Source: Corylus avellana
Lineage: Eukaryota > Streptophyta > Magnoliopsida > Fagales > Betulaceae
DNA: 64,000 bases
Direction of reading: 5' to 3'
NCBI RefSeq assembly: GCF_901000735.1
Contig: NC_081542.1
Span: forward strand, 31,683,573-31,747,572
The translations under genes and the position numbers were made by a program. The notes under the pieces were generated by a model. That model was given only the letters and a program-made list of their open reading frames with translations. It had not been told where the DNA came from and searched no databases. This document shows, in pieces, positions 22,966 to 34,700 of the stretch. The stretch's first letter is position 1, and each line of letters begins with the position of its first letter.

Positions 22966-23250
22966 ACATGGGCCATACCCGGACACAGGAAAAGACCCGA
23001 GACACACCCAAACACATGAGGAGACCCGGGACACACTCGGACATAGGAGGAGATATGGAACACACCCGGAGACATAAGGAAATTCAGGTAAAGGTTTGAG
23101 CTTAGCTGAGACCCGAGACACACCAGGACATAGGAGGAGACCTGGGACACACCTGGACACAAGAGGAGACCCGAAACACACCCAAACATAGGAGGAGACA
23201 CGAGACACCCCTGATATTGGAGGAGATCTGGGACACACCTGGATACAGGG
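22966..23250. repeat. Minisatellite, unit of about 27-30 bp, about 9-10 copies
   Basis: Unit like AGGAGACCCGGGACACACCC plus GGACAT. It is interrupted once by a GGTAAAGGTTTGAGCTTAGC block that recurs near 23257 and 23330. Confidence 0.75.
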
Positions 23251-23613
23251 AGAAATTGAGGTAAAGGTTTGAACTTAGCTATTTTAGCTAAGCTCGGAAG
23301 GTAAGGTCGGGTCTACTTCCGGTTCGTAGGTAAAGGCTTAAGCTTGGTTGTTTAGCTAAAGCCCAGTAGATAAGGTTTGGTTTGACTCCTGGTATACATA
23401 CCCGGTCATGGGGGGTATATGTATTAATGGTGTCTGCAGGATGTATTATTTCAGGAGAAAGGTTTACAGGTTTGCAGGTTTAACCGCCGGACAAAGAAAA
23501 GAGTTGGCAGGTACCCTCGGAAACTCAAACAAGGTCAAACAACGAGTCAATTAGGGACTCCAACTTAAATTCCTGTTACCTGAGTACCTTAGCTAAGGGA
23601 ATTAAGGGGTAAC

Positions 23614-24708
23614 TGTTGGGAATAAATTAATACTACAAGTGTAACAACCCAGGGAAAAGCGCTAGCCACATCTGCGCTATTACTCCAAAAGGACTAGTCA
23701 ATTTGGAGTTTTCCTATAATTCATTATAAAGCCCAGTTTCACCTAGTAACTAGGCAATGTGGGACTTAGCACCCATGACTATCTTTATAAACTACCCACT
23801 CTATGTGGGCTTCTTCTCATCTTCCTAATATGGGACCGGGGTGTTACAAACTCCCTCTCTTAAATTCCTAACGTCCTCGTCAGGGCTACGTCATGCAGTG
23901 CTCTAATACCACATGGCCTGGCGTTAGTAGGTGGCTCTGATACCACTTGTAACAACCCAGGGAAAAGCGCTAACCACATCTGCGCTATTACTCCAAAAGG
24001 ACTAGTCAATTTGGAGTTTCCCTAGAATTCATTATAAAGCCCAGTTTCACCTAGTAACTAGGCAATGTGGGACTTAGCACCCATGACTATCTTTATAAAC
24101 TACCCACTCTATGTGGGCTTCTTCTCATCTTCCCAATATGGGACCGGGGTGTTACAACAAGTCCATCAGATTTCAGGGCCTAAAGCCCACAGAGCTATTG
24201 GGATAAAACAATCCTAATCCAAGAAGGAGCTCAAATCTAATCCAATCTCTTAGAACTCCCTATTCAACTCAACTAAGGAGATGCAATCCAATTGGAGCTT
24301 TATTGGATAATCTGGGTTATAGATAATCCAATTCAAACCTTATCCAATCACAACTCTCAGGACTTTCAGATAAGCCCAGAGAAGACCAAGTTCAAATCAA
24401 CCGCAACTCTTCGGCCTATAAATAGGCCTCCATACAAGGTACAAAGACATGCTGAATTCTCTCATACTCTCTCATAATCTGAGATTTCTCTCTAAGCTTT
24501 GTTTATCAAATTGCTCTTCTCTAAGGAATTGACTAAATCATTGAAGTGTCCCAAGCATAGTGGCCGGCGGATCTTTTGACGCTCTTAATATTTTGTAGCC
24601 ATCAAGGAGCCTCACAGGGATATTCCAAATCTAGAACGCACACACCTCAACAAACGTGCAACTCACGCCATACCGGAAACAGTTAGGCAGAAATTTGCTC
24701 TAACAACA
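23614..24708 (+). mobile_element. LTR-C, interrupted by a TRIM element
   Basis: Starts TGTTGGGAATAAATTAATAC and ends near TTTGCTCTAACAACA. TATA box in GGCCTATAAATAGGCC (about 24414-24429). Without the TRIM and its duplication it is about 573 bases. I cannot find a matching target duplication, so solo LTR versus truncated element is open. Confidence 0.55.
23640..24156 (-). mobile_element. Complete TRIM retrotransposon, 517 bp
   Basis: Two LTRs of exactly 209 bases (23640-23848 and 23948-24156, TGTAACAACCC...GGGTGTTACA) differ at about four positions by eye and flank a 99-base interior. On the minus strand the interior starts AGTGGTATCAGAGCC, a binding site for initiator-methionine tRNA, and ends with the purine tract TAAGAGAGGGAGTT next to the 3' LTR. 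The 5-base duplication ACAAG is perfect (23635-23639 and 24157-24161). It has no coding capacity, as is normal for TRIMs. Confidence 0.93.
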
Positions 24709-24967
24709 TTTAACATGCGACTTTGAATGGTGAAGGATGTTGGAAGGATGAAGACCACATATTACCCAAAGGGGATATCCCAAATCATTGGTGAATGATG
24801 CTTTTTCTTTGTTTTTATCCCTTTCTTTCCATATTGTATTAAATTATTGTCTGGTTGTCAAACACATTCAATACTTGGTACAGAAAGGAAGTTGCCGACA
24901 AGTTTCTTGGCCTTCTTTCTATGATATTTCTACAACTCTCTCTCAATTTTTTCTAGTAAGATAGAAG
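24709..24967. other. 5' flank of the TIR-NBS gene
   Basis: Short non-coding stretch between LTR-C and the TIR exon. No convincing TATA box seen. Confidence 0.4.
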
Positions 24968-25766
24968 ATAATTACTACTTCCAAGGCGGCCTTCCACGGA
25001 GATTCTTCCTCTTCTTCCATCTCTAGGGGGACGTACGATGTATTCTTGAGTTTTAGAGGCGTAGATACTCGTAACAGTTTTACTGCTCATCTATACATAG
25101 ATTTGCGTCGAAACGAAATCAACACTTCAATGGATAACGAACTTAGAAGAGGAGAAGAAATTTCATTGGCACTTCTCAAAACTATTGAAGTGTCAAAGAT
25201 TTCAATCATTGTACTCTCTAAAAACTATGCATCATCTCAATGGTGCTTGGACGAGCTAATGAAGATCCTTAGTTGTAGAGAAATAAGGGGGCAACAGGTT
25301 CTAGTATTGTTCTACGACGTAGATCGGTCGGAAATACGGTATCAAACCAATGGTGTTGGAGAAGCATTCACCAAAGTTGAAAAAAGGTTCAAGGATGATG
25401 AAATGAAGGTGAAGGGATGGATGACAACCGTAAGAGACGTGGCCAATTTGTCCGGAATGCCTTTGGGGAATAGGTATTTCTAACCATTCTTGAGCCTTCC
25501 TTCTAGATTATTCTTTTCTTTCTTCTAATTATATTACATCATTATATACCTACTTTCATGCATGACAACTATTTTACAATGTCTACTTATAATTAATCTT
25601 TTAAATAATTTTTGTTCAATAATTAATTAAACTCAATTGATTCTATTGTTTTAGATGGTTTAATTTGCTTAAATAATTTATTCATGACCTAAAATAAATT
25701 GAAATGAACTTTCTAGTTGGTCAGGCATATATTAGCTTTGAACCAATGACTTTTCTTTTTGGTCCT

Positions 25767-27716
25767 GTAATACCCCGATAAAAACGATTGTTTTTATTAA
25801 AAGATTTTCTACAAAGAAAGAATTTATGTAAAACTCGGTTTTATAACAAAGGACCTAAGTCCACACTTATAGCCTAAAAACTCCTAAATTCATTTGGAAG
25901 CAAAAGCCCAAGCTTAACCCTTTCTGACCGTACGTATGCTAGGGTTGCCGAACGTACGCTACTTTTCGGTTGACCACTAGTTAATGGCAGTACATATGAT
26001 GCACCCTTTGGACCGTTGAATAAACAATACCGAACGTATGCCCCAATAGTACCGAACATCCGCTTCTTTTCAAAGGAGTTGGTAGTGCCCTCAGCTTTTC
26101 TGGCTTATAAATACCAACCCCCACCACCCCTTTGAAGCCAACATTTCCGCTCTAGGCTCTCTATAACCACCCTATATGAGTGCTTTGTGAGTTTTGAGAA
26201 AGAAAGGAAGAGAGCTTGAGTTCTTGCCCTTTTTCCCAAGGTAACCCTTGCCCATTTCTATGTTTTTAATGTTGTCACTATACTGTTTTAAGTTTTAGAG
26301 GCACCATGTTAGAGTTCTTGCATCATTTCTTACAAAGCCTAGAATGTTTTTAAAAAGAGTTTAAAAGAGCCTTCGATCCCTTATATTGCATGATGATTGA
26401 GTTTTCTTACATTGCATGTGTTTATTCAATAGCCTAGAAAGAGAAATGATAGCCTATAAGTTTCATAGAAACCTTGAAGCACAGTTGGAGCTTTTGGCCG
26501 AAATGCCTACTCACTAACCAGACGTACGCTCTCAAGCCCGGACATATGGTTAGGAGGTCAGACATCCGCCTTAGCCCCATTTGTGCAATTTAGGCCCCAG
26601 CAACCCTTTACATTATGTTAACCTAGTATCTTACTTGTAAGGATCCTCTAGTACTATGTATAACGGTGTATTATATTCCGTTATAGTAGAATTTAGCAAC
26701 GTCGGATGATTCACGCGAGCGTGCGAGGTAAGTAAACACTTACAAACCTTTTCCTTAAAAACGTGGGATATGTCAGTTGATTGACCACGAGTATGATATG
26801 AGCATGTCTATATTTTGTAACTACTTGATAGCTGCTTAATTAATTGATTAATAAGATGCATCGTATGGTACACTAGTACTTGCGGTATAATGGCCATGGG
26901 CTTACTATATAGACTTCATTCTATGGCCAAATGTGTGTGTGTGTGTTATATGGGCCTTGAATCCAATGGTTGTTTCGTGGCTGGTGCAGCCTTAATGGGC
27001 GGTCACTACAGGACAGACATCATTAGCGGTGTGGGTCACCCGAGGTCGAACTCGGTCATGCCGCTAGTGCTATGTACTGTAGTGTAATGGTCGTGGCACG
27101 GGCATTGTATTACAGGTCTCTCGAGACATCGCCAACCCTGTTGAGAATGGGTAATATCTCAGGTAGACCATACATGAGAGTTATGACCTATAAATGCATT
27201 ATTCTTTCTGTATTCAAATACTTAGGCGATCGCCGCCGATAGTACACTACACTTTGAAAACCAAATACTATTTTATGGTGTATTAACGGAGACAACACCT
27301 CCCTTTGAATGTTTACTAAAACTACACGTTTATTTATGCTTAACTGGACTTATATCATGCCTAATTGTGAGGTTTACTTACTAAGTCGTTAGACTTACAC
27401 TGTTATTACCCTTTTAAGAAGTCTGTCACTAGATCCCAAGAGTGGCACGGTTGCCGCTACGAACCTTGCTTTAGAATCTTCATGCTGCCATCATGTTTGT
27501 TTTACATTATTATTAGTTGCTCCATGTCGTTAACTTCGAGGAATATACTTGTCCATTTGATGATTTAATAGTTTCTCAGATTTATTTCACCTTCCTATAC
27601 ATTAACTCTGATAACGCTTAGAGGGGCAATTCCTCATTTAGCCACAAGTTGGTTAAACTAGGGTAATTGCTAGTAACCCTGCCAGGTTAGCCAAGGCTAA
27701 TTTTGGGGGCGTTACA
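25767..27716 (+). mobile_element. Solo LTR-B copy 2 (1950 bp) in the TNL intron
   Basis: Starts TGTAATACCCCGATAAAAAC and ends TTTTGGGGGCGTTACA. Flanks GGTCC (25762-25766) and GGCCC (27717-27721) form a 5-base duplication with one mismatch. Carries words like GACCGTACGTATGC and AACGTACGC. Related to the split copy at 15077. Confidence 0.8.
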
Positions 27717-27779
27717 GGCCCTACTTTTTTAATAGATAATTTCTATTCTTTTAATGTGAAAGTAACTCATTAGATGTTT

Positions 27780-28477
27780 GGGAATTTATATATAACCTCC
27801 TTAGGTCAACGCGCCTTCATTAAAAACTCCCTGGGTATTTTTTTTTTCAAAAATTTAGTCCATGGGTCAATCAAAACTACAAGAAACTCCCTACAGTCCA
27901 TTTTTGTTAACAGCTGTTAGGGTCACTCAAAACTCCCCGTTTTATCTGATTAAAATATTAATTTTTATTAATTTAATTTCAAAAATTAAATCTTAAAAAA
28001 AAAAAAATTGAAGGGTGGACAGGTGGGATGGGCAAACCACCCCTGGGGTGGCTCGAGCCACCCCATGGGTGGAAAGGGGGTGGCTCCAAACCACCCAAAG
28101 GGTGGCTCAAGTGGGGTGGTGCGAGCCCACCCCAAACCACAAAGGTGGCACAAGCACCCCAAAGTGGAATGTCCCACCCACAGGGTGTGAGTGGAGGGGG
28201 GTGGCAGGGGGTGGCGGTGCCACCCGGCCACCTTCAATTTTATTTTATTTATTTATTTATTAAAGATTTAATTTTTTAAATTAAATTAATAAAAAAATTA
28301 ATATTTTAATCAGATAAAACGAGGAGTTTTGAGTGGCCCTAACGGCTGTTAACAAAAATTGACGATAAGGAGTTTCTTGTAGTTTCGATTGACCCAAGGA
28401 CTAAATTTCCAAAAAAAAATACCCAGGGAGTTTTTAATGAAGGCGCGTTGACCTAAGGAGTTTATAGATAAATTCCC
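27780..28477. mobile_element. Fold-back MULE-type MITE (698 bp) in the TNL intron
   Basis: Arms of about 240 bases (27780-28014 and 28230-28477) are inverted repeats of each other, ends GGGAATTTATATATAACCTC / TTATAGATAAATTCCC. The 9-base duplication TAGATGTTT is perfect on both sides (27771-27779 and 28478-28486), as expected for Mutator-like elements. The loop (28015-28229) is GC-rich with repeated GGGTGGCTC/GAGCCACCCC palindromes, giving spurious open frames on both strands. Confidence 0.88.
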
Positions 28478-29270
28478 TAGATGTTTTGTTATTTTTTTAT
28501 TGGTAGGAATGAACCTGAATTTATTCACGAAGTCATTGAATGGGTGAATTCTATATTAGTAAAACAAATATACTTCCAAGTTGCCCCATATCCAGTTGGA
28601 ATAGAGTCTTGTGTACGAGATGTGAAGTCGCTTTTAGATATAGAGAAGAATGACATTACATGGATGGTAGGAACGTTCGGAATTGGTGGAATTGGTAAGA
28701 CAACTATCGCCAAATTTATCTACAACGCAATTGCTTCTCAATTTGAAGATAGTTGTTTTCTTGAAAACATTAGAGAAACTTATAGCCAAAAGGGTATGAT
28801 CCATTTGCAAAATAAACTTCTTTCTAAGATTCTAGGAGACCCAAACCTAATGGTTCGCAATGTTGATCAAGGAATTACGTTGATCGAGCAGAGGCTACAC
28901 AATTTAAGGGTACTTTTAGTTTTGGATGATGTGGATCATTCAATCCAAGCTAGCTAGAAAAAGTGATTGGTTTGGCTTAGGCAGTAGAATCATTATCACA
29001 ACAAGAGATAAACATTTACTTATTGCACATGGAGTTGATTTTGCATATCGGGTGACAGAGTTGGATCACAATGAAGCTCTTCAACTCTTTAGTTGGAATG
29101 CCTTTAAAAATTGACAAACCTAAAGACGATTATGAGGAAGCCACAGAAGGTGCAATATGTTATAGGGAAGGATTGCCACTATCTTGCTTTGTCAAAGCAT
29201 CATCATTTGGAATACGTGTATACAAAGATTCTACTTTGCCCTCATTATACAAGTGTGAGCTTGAAATGTC

Positions 29271-30199
29271 CATATAAGAGAAGAGAATGCAGGCCCAATC
29301 AATCCTACAAATGTATAATTACTATAATTAGTTCCTATGTTTTGTTGGAATTGTTAGTGGGCTTAAAGAGGTATGTGACTGATAGTAACTAATAAGGTGA
29401 GAGAATTTACGTGACAACCAAAAGTAAATTTAAGAGCAAATTTACTACAATTAGTTCCTATGTTTTGTCCACACAGATCAAAAGTGCATGAACCAAAGAT
29501 AAGGTTAGGTTCTTATCAACAAAATTAAATCTAGTCACAATCATAAATTATGAGCATACAGGGCACAAAGGAAAGATAGTTTTAGCATTTGAATGAAGCC
29601 TTTTCTGAATGTGAATTTTCAGTTAACTGGACAAAAGATGACGTCAAAAAGATTAACACCAATAAACATACAAGGACATTCAACGATAACAACAATAATC
29701 GGGCAACAAAGATTCGCATATAATTTTGATTCCAAGTACAAATGTAAATATATCAAGCACCACTTGGAATATATCAAACTGACCAATACACCTTTTTAAA
29801 TATTTCACATATAAGAGAGAATTCAAAGAGAAATCGAGAAAATTAGGGTTGTGGCTCACCTTGATTTCAAATATCCCTTACAATGATGAAGTTGTCATAG
29901 TCGGACTGAAACCATCCAAACGCCGGTGAGTTCTATCGAACCCAAGAGAGAGATAATGCTTCTTTCGATTTTGAAAGAAAGGGGTTGAGCTCAGACGGCG
30001 AGAGGGAGAAAGGGCGAGAAGGGGAAAGGGAGAGGTTAGGATGTTTCAAAATGCTGACAGAGGAGAGAGAGATAAGGTGTTTCTTTTCATTTTGGAATTT
30101 TTTTTTAGAAAATGAATCTGACAAAGGAGAGAGAATCTATGTTTCTTTTCATTTAAAAAATCTTGCCACATAGGTGTTGATGGGCAAAATGTGGTCAAC
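29271..30199. other. Non-coding
   Basis: No gene recognised. 29985-30080 is rich in GAGAGGGAGAAAGG purines. Possibly the flank of the decayed CACTA element to the right. Confidence 0.4.
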
Positions 30200-30204
30200 T
30201 GATT

Positions 30205-30425
30205 GCATTGTAGCATTTCCCAAACTTTTATGACGTGTCAAATTTGACACGTCACAAAAGTTTATTGACATGTCACCTGAAACATCACCCCTTTGGTGAC
30301 ATGTCATATTTGACACGTTAACAAAGGGGTAACGTGTTAAAGTTGACATGTTACCCCTTTGGTAACGTGTGAACACTATGACACATCACCCCCATAGTGA
30401 CGTGTCAGATTTTAACATGTCACCA
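30205..30425. repeat. Array of TGACACGTCA-like palindromes (probable CACTA subterminal repeats)
   Basis: Repeated inverted words such as GACGTGTCAAATTTGACACG, GTGACATGTCATATTTGACA and GGGGTAACGTGTTAAAGTTG. Short palindromic arrays near the ends are characteristic of CACTA transposons, and transposase remnants lie to the right. I cannot identify the terminal CACTA itself; CACTACCC at about 30450 is a weak candidate. Confidence 0.5.
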
Positions 30426-31735
30426 ATTCTTGCAGAAACTTTTTTTTTCACTACCCATATTTATTTTTCAAATTTCTCAGGGTGTTATACCCGAATTTAG
30501 GAGCCGCCGCACCTGATATACAAGTTCACATGTAGACTACATTAACTATCCATCAAGATAACTATCAACTATCCATCAACTATCACAAATAATCTAGACA
30601 ATAAAACATTTGTTATCAAACAAGTAAAACTATCACTATACATTAACATTGTTGATATATAAACAAATAGATTCAACTATACATAAACAAAACATAGAAA
30701 ATATGCAACTTAATTTGTTCGCGAATACATGACTCAAAAAAACACCCCAACCAAATCCGAGTCAACACCATCATGACCGCCCGACTTCTCCACACTAATT
30801 GCAAATGATAAAACAAAAAATCAATCAGCAAATATGATAGAATCTTATCAAGTCCTAAGTGATGAGCAACGTCAAAAAGTATACGAAGGTCATCATACGC
30901 AACAATATTTCAGTTTAACAAATCTATAAACGTCCCATAAACAAGTTCCACATATCTACACTACCAACACACACACACAGATATATATATATATATATAT
31001 ATATGTTAATTCAATTGATTGAATTAAAACAAAATGAGGCAGCCAACCCAACCAGCTTCAACAAATATGATAACCTCCAACTAGCAGCCGCCACCAAACC
31101 AACCAATAACAACAAAGTTTCAATGATAATCCATACAAAAGGTGAAAATAAGGTGAAAATGAGTATAACATGCATATATTGGGATATATATAATTCATGT
31201 CGCTATATAGCTAAGAATAAGGTGAAAAAGTGCATTGAAGTGAGAATACACATGATTGCTAGGATTTAAAGGTGACTCCAAGATGTCATATGTTGAATAT
31301 GTATTTCATGCACACGAATTAACCAAGTAAATTTTCACTGTGTTGTTTTCTCTCTCTTTTCTCTTTACTTTTCACTAAATCGTATAGGCTCAACAATCCT
31401 AACACATCTCTACTTTTCGATATATCTCAAAAGAAAACCATACACATAATTTGAAATGGCTCAAAATATTATAATTCACTCATTCCCACTACCAAGCAAT
31501 TATCTATACAAAATAAGGAGTGAAACAAAATTATGAAGCATATAAGATTGAGATATCCAACATTTCCACAACCACAAAACATGTTAATTGGTTTTCCTAT
31601 TTTTTCAAGTATTTTGAGTTAAGTAGATATGCTATTTGATTGTTCTATATTGCATTTTTATTATGTCATATATATACGTACTGGGATGCTGAACCACTAG
31701 AACAATGTCGTCCTAAACGAGACTTTTGTCTAGCC
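30426..31735. other. Non-coding, probably inside a decayed CACTA element
   Basis: AT-rich. (CA)n(TA)n microsatellite at about 30968-31003. Small frames (such as 31003-31269) show nothing recognisable. Confidence 0.4.
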
Positions 31736-31739
31736 AGGG

Positions 31740-34700
31740 TCCTTCGTTGGCTTTCATTGTGATCGTCATCCTCAACTTCTACTCTTACGTCCTCTACACA
31801 TATTACGTTGCAAATGTGTTATACACATGCATGTGTGGCAGAAAGATACACACAAAGTGTGATTATCAAACAATTACTAACTATTAAAATGATGGTCATA
31901 TCAGAAGATAATTGTGCTAATAAAAGAGAAACAAAAAGAATAAAGAATATTGCGTTTCCTGATCGGCTATCTACTGAGGACCTCACAATGACACGGGTTC
32001 AGGACTCTGAGTCGTACAAAGCCCTAAAATTAGTCACCTCCAGCTCAGAGCTCACCTGTCTCGAGCCCTCAAGCACAGGAAAACGGACCTTATACGCCGC
32101 CAATTGCGCAGCCATCTGCGTAGTAACCTGCGAGGTAACCCGCACAGTAACCTCTAAGGTAACCTCTGTAGTAATCGTCTCCCTCTGGTGGGCTAACATC
32201 GCATCCATCTGCTCCTTTTGTATAGCCAGCTGTGCCCTGTGCTGCTCCCTTTCAGATTCAATTGCTCTTTCAAGGTCATCACGCGAGACCATCGAGCTTC
32301 CAGGGTTCTGTAATCGTGCTTGGGATGGTGTATAATATGAATGGATGCTGCTGCGCACAGGTAGAATATTTTTACCAACCCCTCGTACACGACCCACATA
32401 TTCAGGCTTATTGTTGTGCGCCTTGGCGTACGCATCGTCAGGTGCCCACCACACCGTCCCCTGGGCCCCATCAATCGATGCTACAGAGTCAGTTGCCATT
32501 AGCTCCTCCATCATTTCCTATATGTTACATCACACACGATCATCGTTGTCTAAATGTTAATCCTAAATAAGTTAATACACAACTATTAATCAAGTGAAGA
32601 TGTAAGTAGCATACAACTCTCTCCTTGACCTCCCGACTTGAATATGCCTGGGCTCGCGTAGGAGCCCTGCTTGAAGTAAGTACCTGCAAAAATACTCAAC
32701 ATAAACATATGTTCGTATATATATAAAAATCATACCTCACATCTATATATATAGAGTAAATGACAAACAAACGTCCTCATGTAACACGCTTGCGAAGCTC
32801 TTCGAGCCGGTGCAGTGTGGTGTTTTATTCAATGCTCGTATGTCTCTCATATGTTCAACATAGTCCTACATACACAACTTACGTTATTAATATGTGAGCC
32901 ATTGTTCTGCAAATTTTAATATACTCGCAAGTGCACGAATCGTTTGCAATATAATGTTTTGCAAGTGCAAGGTCGAACCTATAGGGAATTGTGTTTTTGA
33001 AGAACAAATTATAACTAAACTAATTCAATCCTAACCTAGTTCCAAAAAAGGTTTGAATTTTGAGTTTTGAAAATTAAAGGATAAACATAAACTAAATAAA
33101 ATAAAACAAAAGATAAAGACTAAGGTTTGGGAATCCACACTCACCAAATCATAACAACATACCCCATGTTCATCAATATTAATCCGAAGTTCTCATAAAT
33201 AAAATCATATGTATGCTTTACTATGCTTCTAAAAGTTCATCAAAACCATCCCATGTATCCATTCATTGCACAAATCACAAAAGGAATCCAAATTTAATTC
33301 ACCAAATGTATCAGAAGTACAAATCACAAGGGATATCCAATTTTTAGGCATATAAAACCAAGCAATCAATTATGTGAAATTATCCTAAATCATCAAGTGT
33401 ATCCTTGAATCACAACAAGATATCCAAGAATCATGCCATATATTGAAAAGAAGTAAAACAATTGAAATAATAAACCCAATAAAATCGGAATAATAAAGAC
33501 TTACATAAAACTAATCGGTGAGGCTTGATCCCCAACCTTAATTGGGAATTAGCTTCACATAAAAAGAAAACCTAAACTAAAGAAAAACTAAATTACAGAG
33601 AAAAGCTGTTTATTTTTGTCTCCAAACTTGTGTGCTTTTTTTTTTTTTTTTTTTTTTTTAATGCAAAGAGGTCTATTTATAGGGCTTAGGAGAGTCCTAG
33701 AAGCCCTAGTAATCCTAGGAAAATCGGAGGTCTGTCTCCTAGTCCCAGAATAAGATTGAAATCACATTTTGACTTGGAAAAGATGTCTTTCTGCATTCTG
33801 GCGGTGCGAGTCTACTCGATCGCATTGCCAGTGTGATCGATCGCAATCGTGCGTGCATTGTTCCGCTCTTGTAGTGCAGCGCTCGTGCACTGGTGTTGAT
33901 GATGGTTGTGGGTGCGCTTGAGCACAACCCATCTGGATCGAGCGCACATGCGCTAGATGGTGCGCTCGATCCTACTTCCGTAGATGGCTCTTTTTTCAGC
34001 TTGCTTCCAAAATTTGCATTCTGCTCTTTAAAGATGCAATTTTTCTTTAATGACCTACAAAATACTAAAAACACAAAACTAAAACAAAACATTAGATAAC
34101 GACACAGCTAAAGGATTAACTAGTATAAATTGAGGGGTCCAAATATGCAATATTTGACACTCATCAGCCATGAAACAGTTACAATTAATAAAACTACCCA
34201 AATAAAACTAAACTCGTGACCTACTTGATTAGTGTCATCACACCATTTCTCCAACAAAATTGAGACATCTACGGGGTTGTACTGTCCAAGGCTCTGCCCC
34301 ATTCTCGCTTGCATGGTCGCAGGAGTATTGTCACGCTGAATGTTGAGTTTCTTTTTTAACTTGTGTCTCCAAAGCTTCAGCTTCTCTCCCATGTCTCTGA
34401 ACGCGTCCTTTTTTATTGACCCAATATTTGACCCAACCAAGATGTACAAGTGCTTCTGAATAAGTTAAAAATTGAGAAATTATGAACCCTACAATATATT
34501 TTCACCATCAAATAATCGTTTTACAAAATAAAATACAGATGCTATATATCGTAAATTAAGAACATCTAATTTACACATACCATCAATGAGCTCCATAAAT
34601 CCTCCTTCGTATTTTCTAGTACCTTCGTCCAGTCGTCGAATATCCTAACGAAAGCCCTGCTCCTAACAGTCTTGTCCGTCATCCGTCTAAATTTTGACCC

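Larger units (their letters stand above)
21152..23613 (-). mobile_element. 3' internal region of a non-autonomous gypsy-like element
   Basis: Polypurine tract next to LTR-A copy 3, then sequence matching (reverse complement) the 3' internal part of the element at 47758-47896 plus 60284-61202, for example the block around 22380-22450 against 47850-47895. No pol domain is recognisable. It includes the tandem-repeat zone at 22633-23250. It is cut on the right by LTR-C at 23614, so the 5' half is missing. Confidence 0.6.
24968..29270 (+). pseudogene. TIR-NBS disease-resistance gene, broken (TNL type)
   Basis: Exon 1 (about 24968-25473) encodes the TIR domain: TYDVFLSFRGVDTRNSFTAH, then LYIDLRRNEINTSMDNELRR, ISIIVLSKNYASSQWCLDEL. 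It ends AAT AG|GTATTTC. Exon 2 (28507 on) continues in phase after acceptor TTGGTAG: RNEPEFIHEVIEWVN, with NB-ARC landmarks P-loop GIGGIGKTT, RNBS-A SCFLENIRE and kinase-2 [10 protein letters not shown] frameshift near 28950 interrupts it; the next frame gives [16 protein letters not shown], and another shift near 29110 leads to a GLPL-like REGLPLS. LRRs are absent. No ATG is in frame upstream of the TIR; the place where one is expected reads ATA ATT ACT ACT. Such receptors detect pathogen effectors in the cytoplasm; this copy cannot make a full one. The 3-kb intron (25474-28506) holds two transposons. Confidence 0.88.

Noticed and set aside
22841..23238. Cysteine/proline-patterned open frames on the minus strand
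   Set aside because: They are translations of a 27-30-base minisatellite inside a retroelement; all frames are open because the unit lacks stops.
22633..23250. Possible CRISPR-like array
   Set aside because: Repeats are contiguous and diverged with no unique spacers, in a plant-like genome. They are minisatellites.
28008..28279. Overlapping frames on both strands rich in Gly/Pro/Trp
   Set aside because: They arise from GC-rich palindromes in the loop of a fold-back MITE.
30449..30456. CACTACCC as the end of the decayed CACTA element
   Set aside because: The palindrome array lies on the outer side of it and no partner end is visible, so it is probably chance.
31808..32335. 175-codon plus-strand frame
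   Set aside because: Antisense shadow of the Transposase_24 C-terminal block (31999-32514, minus).
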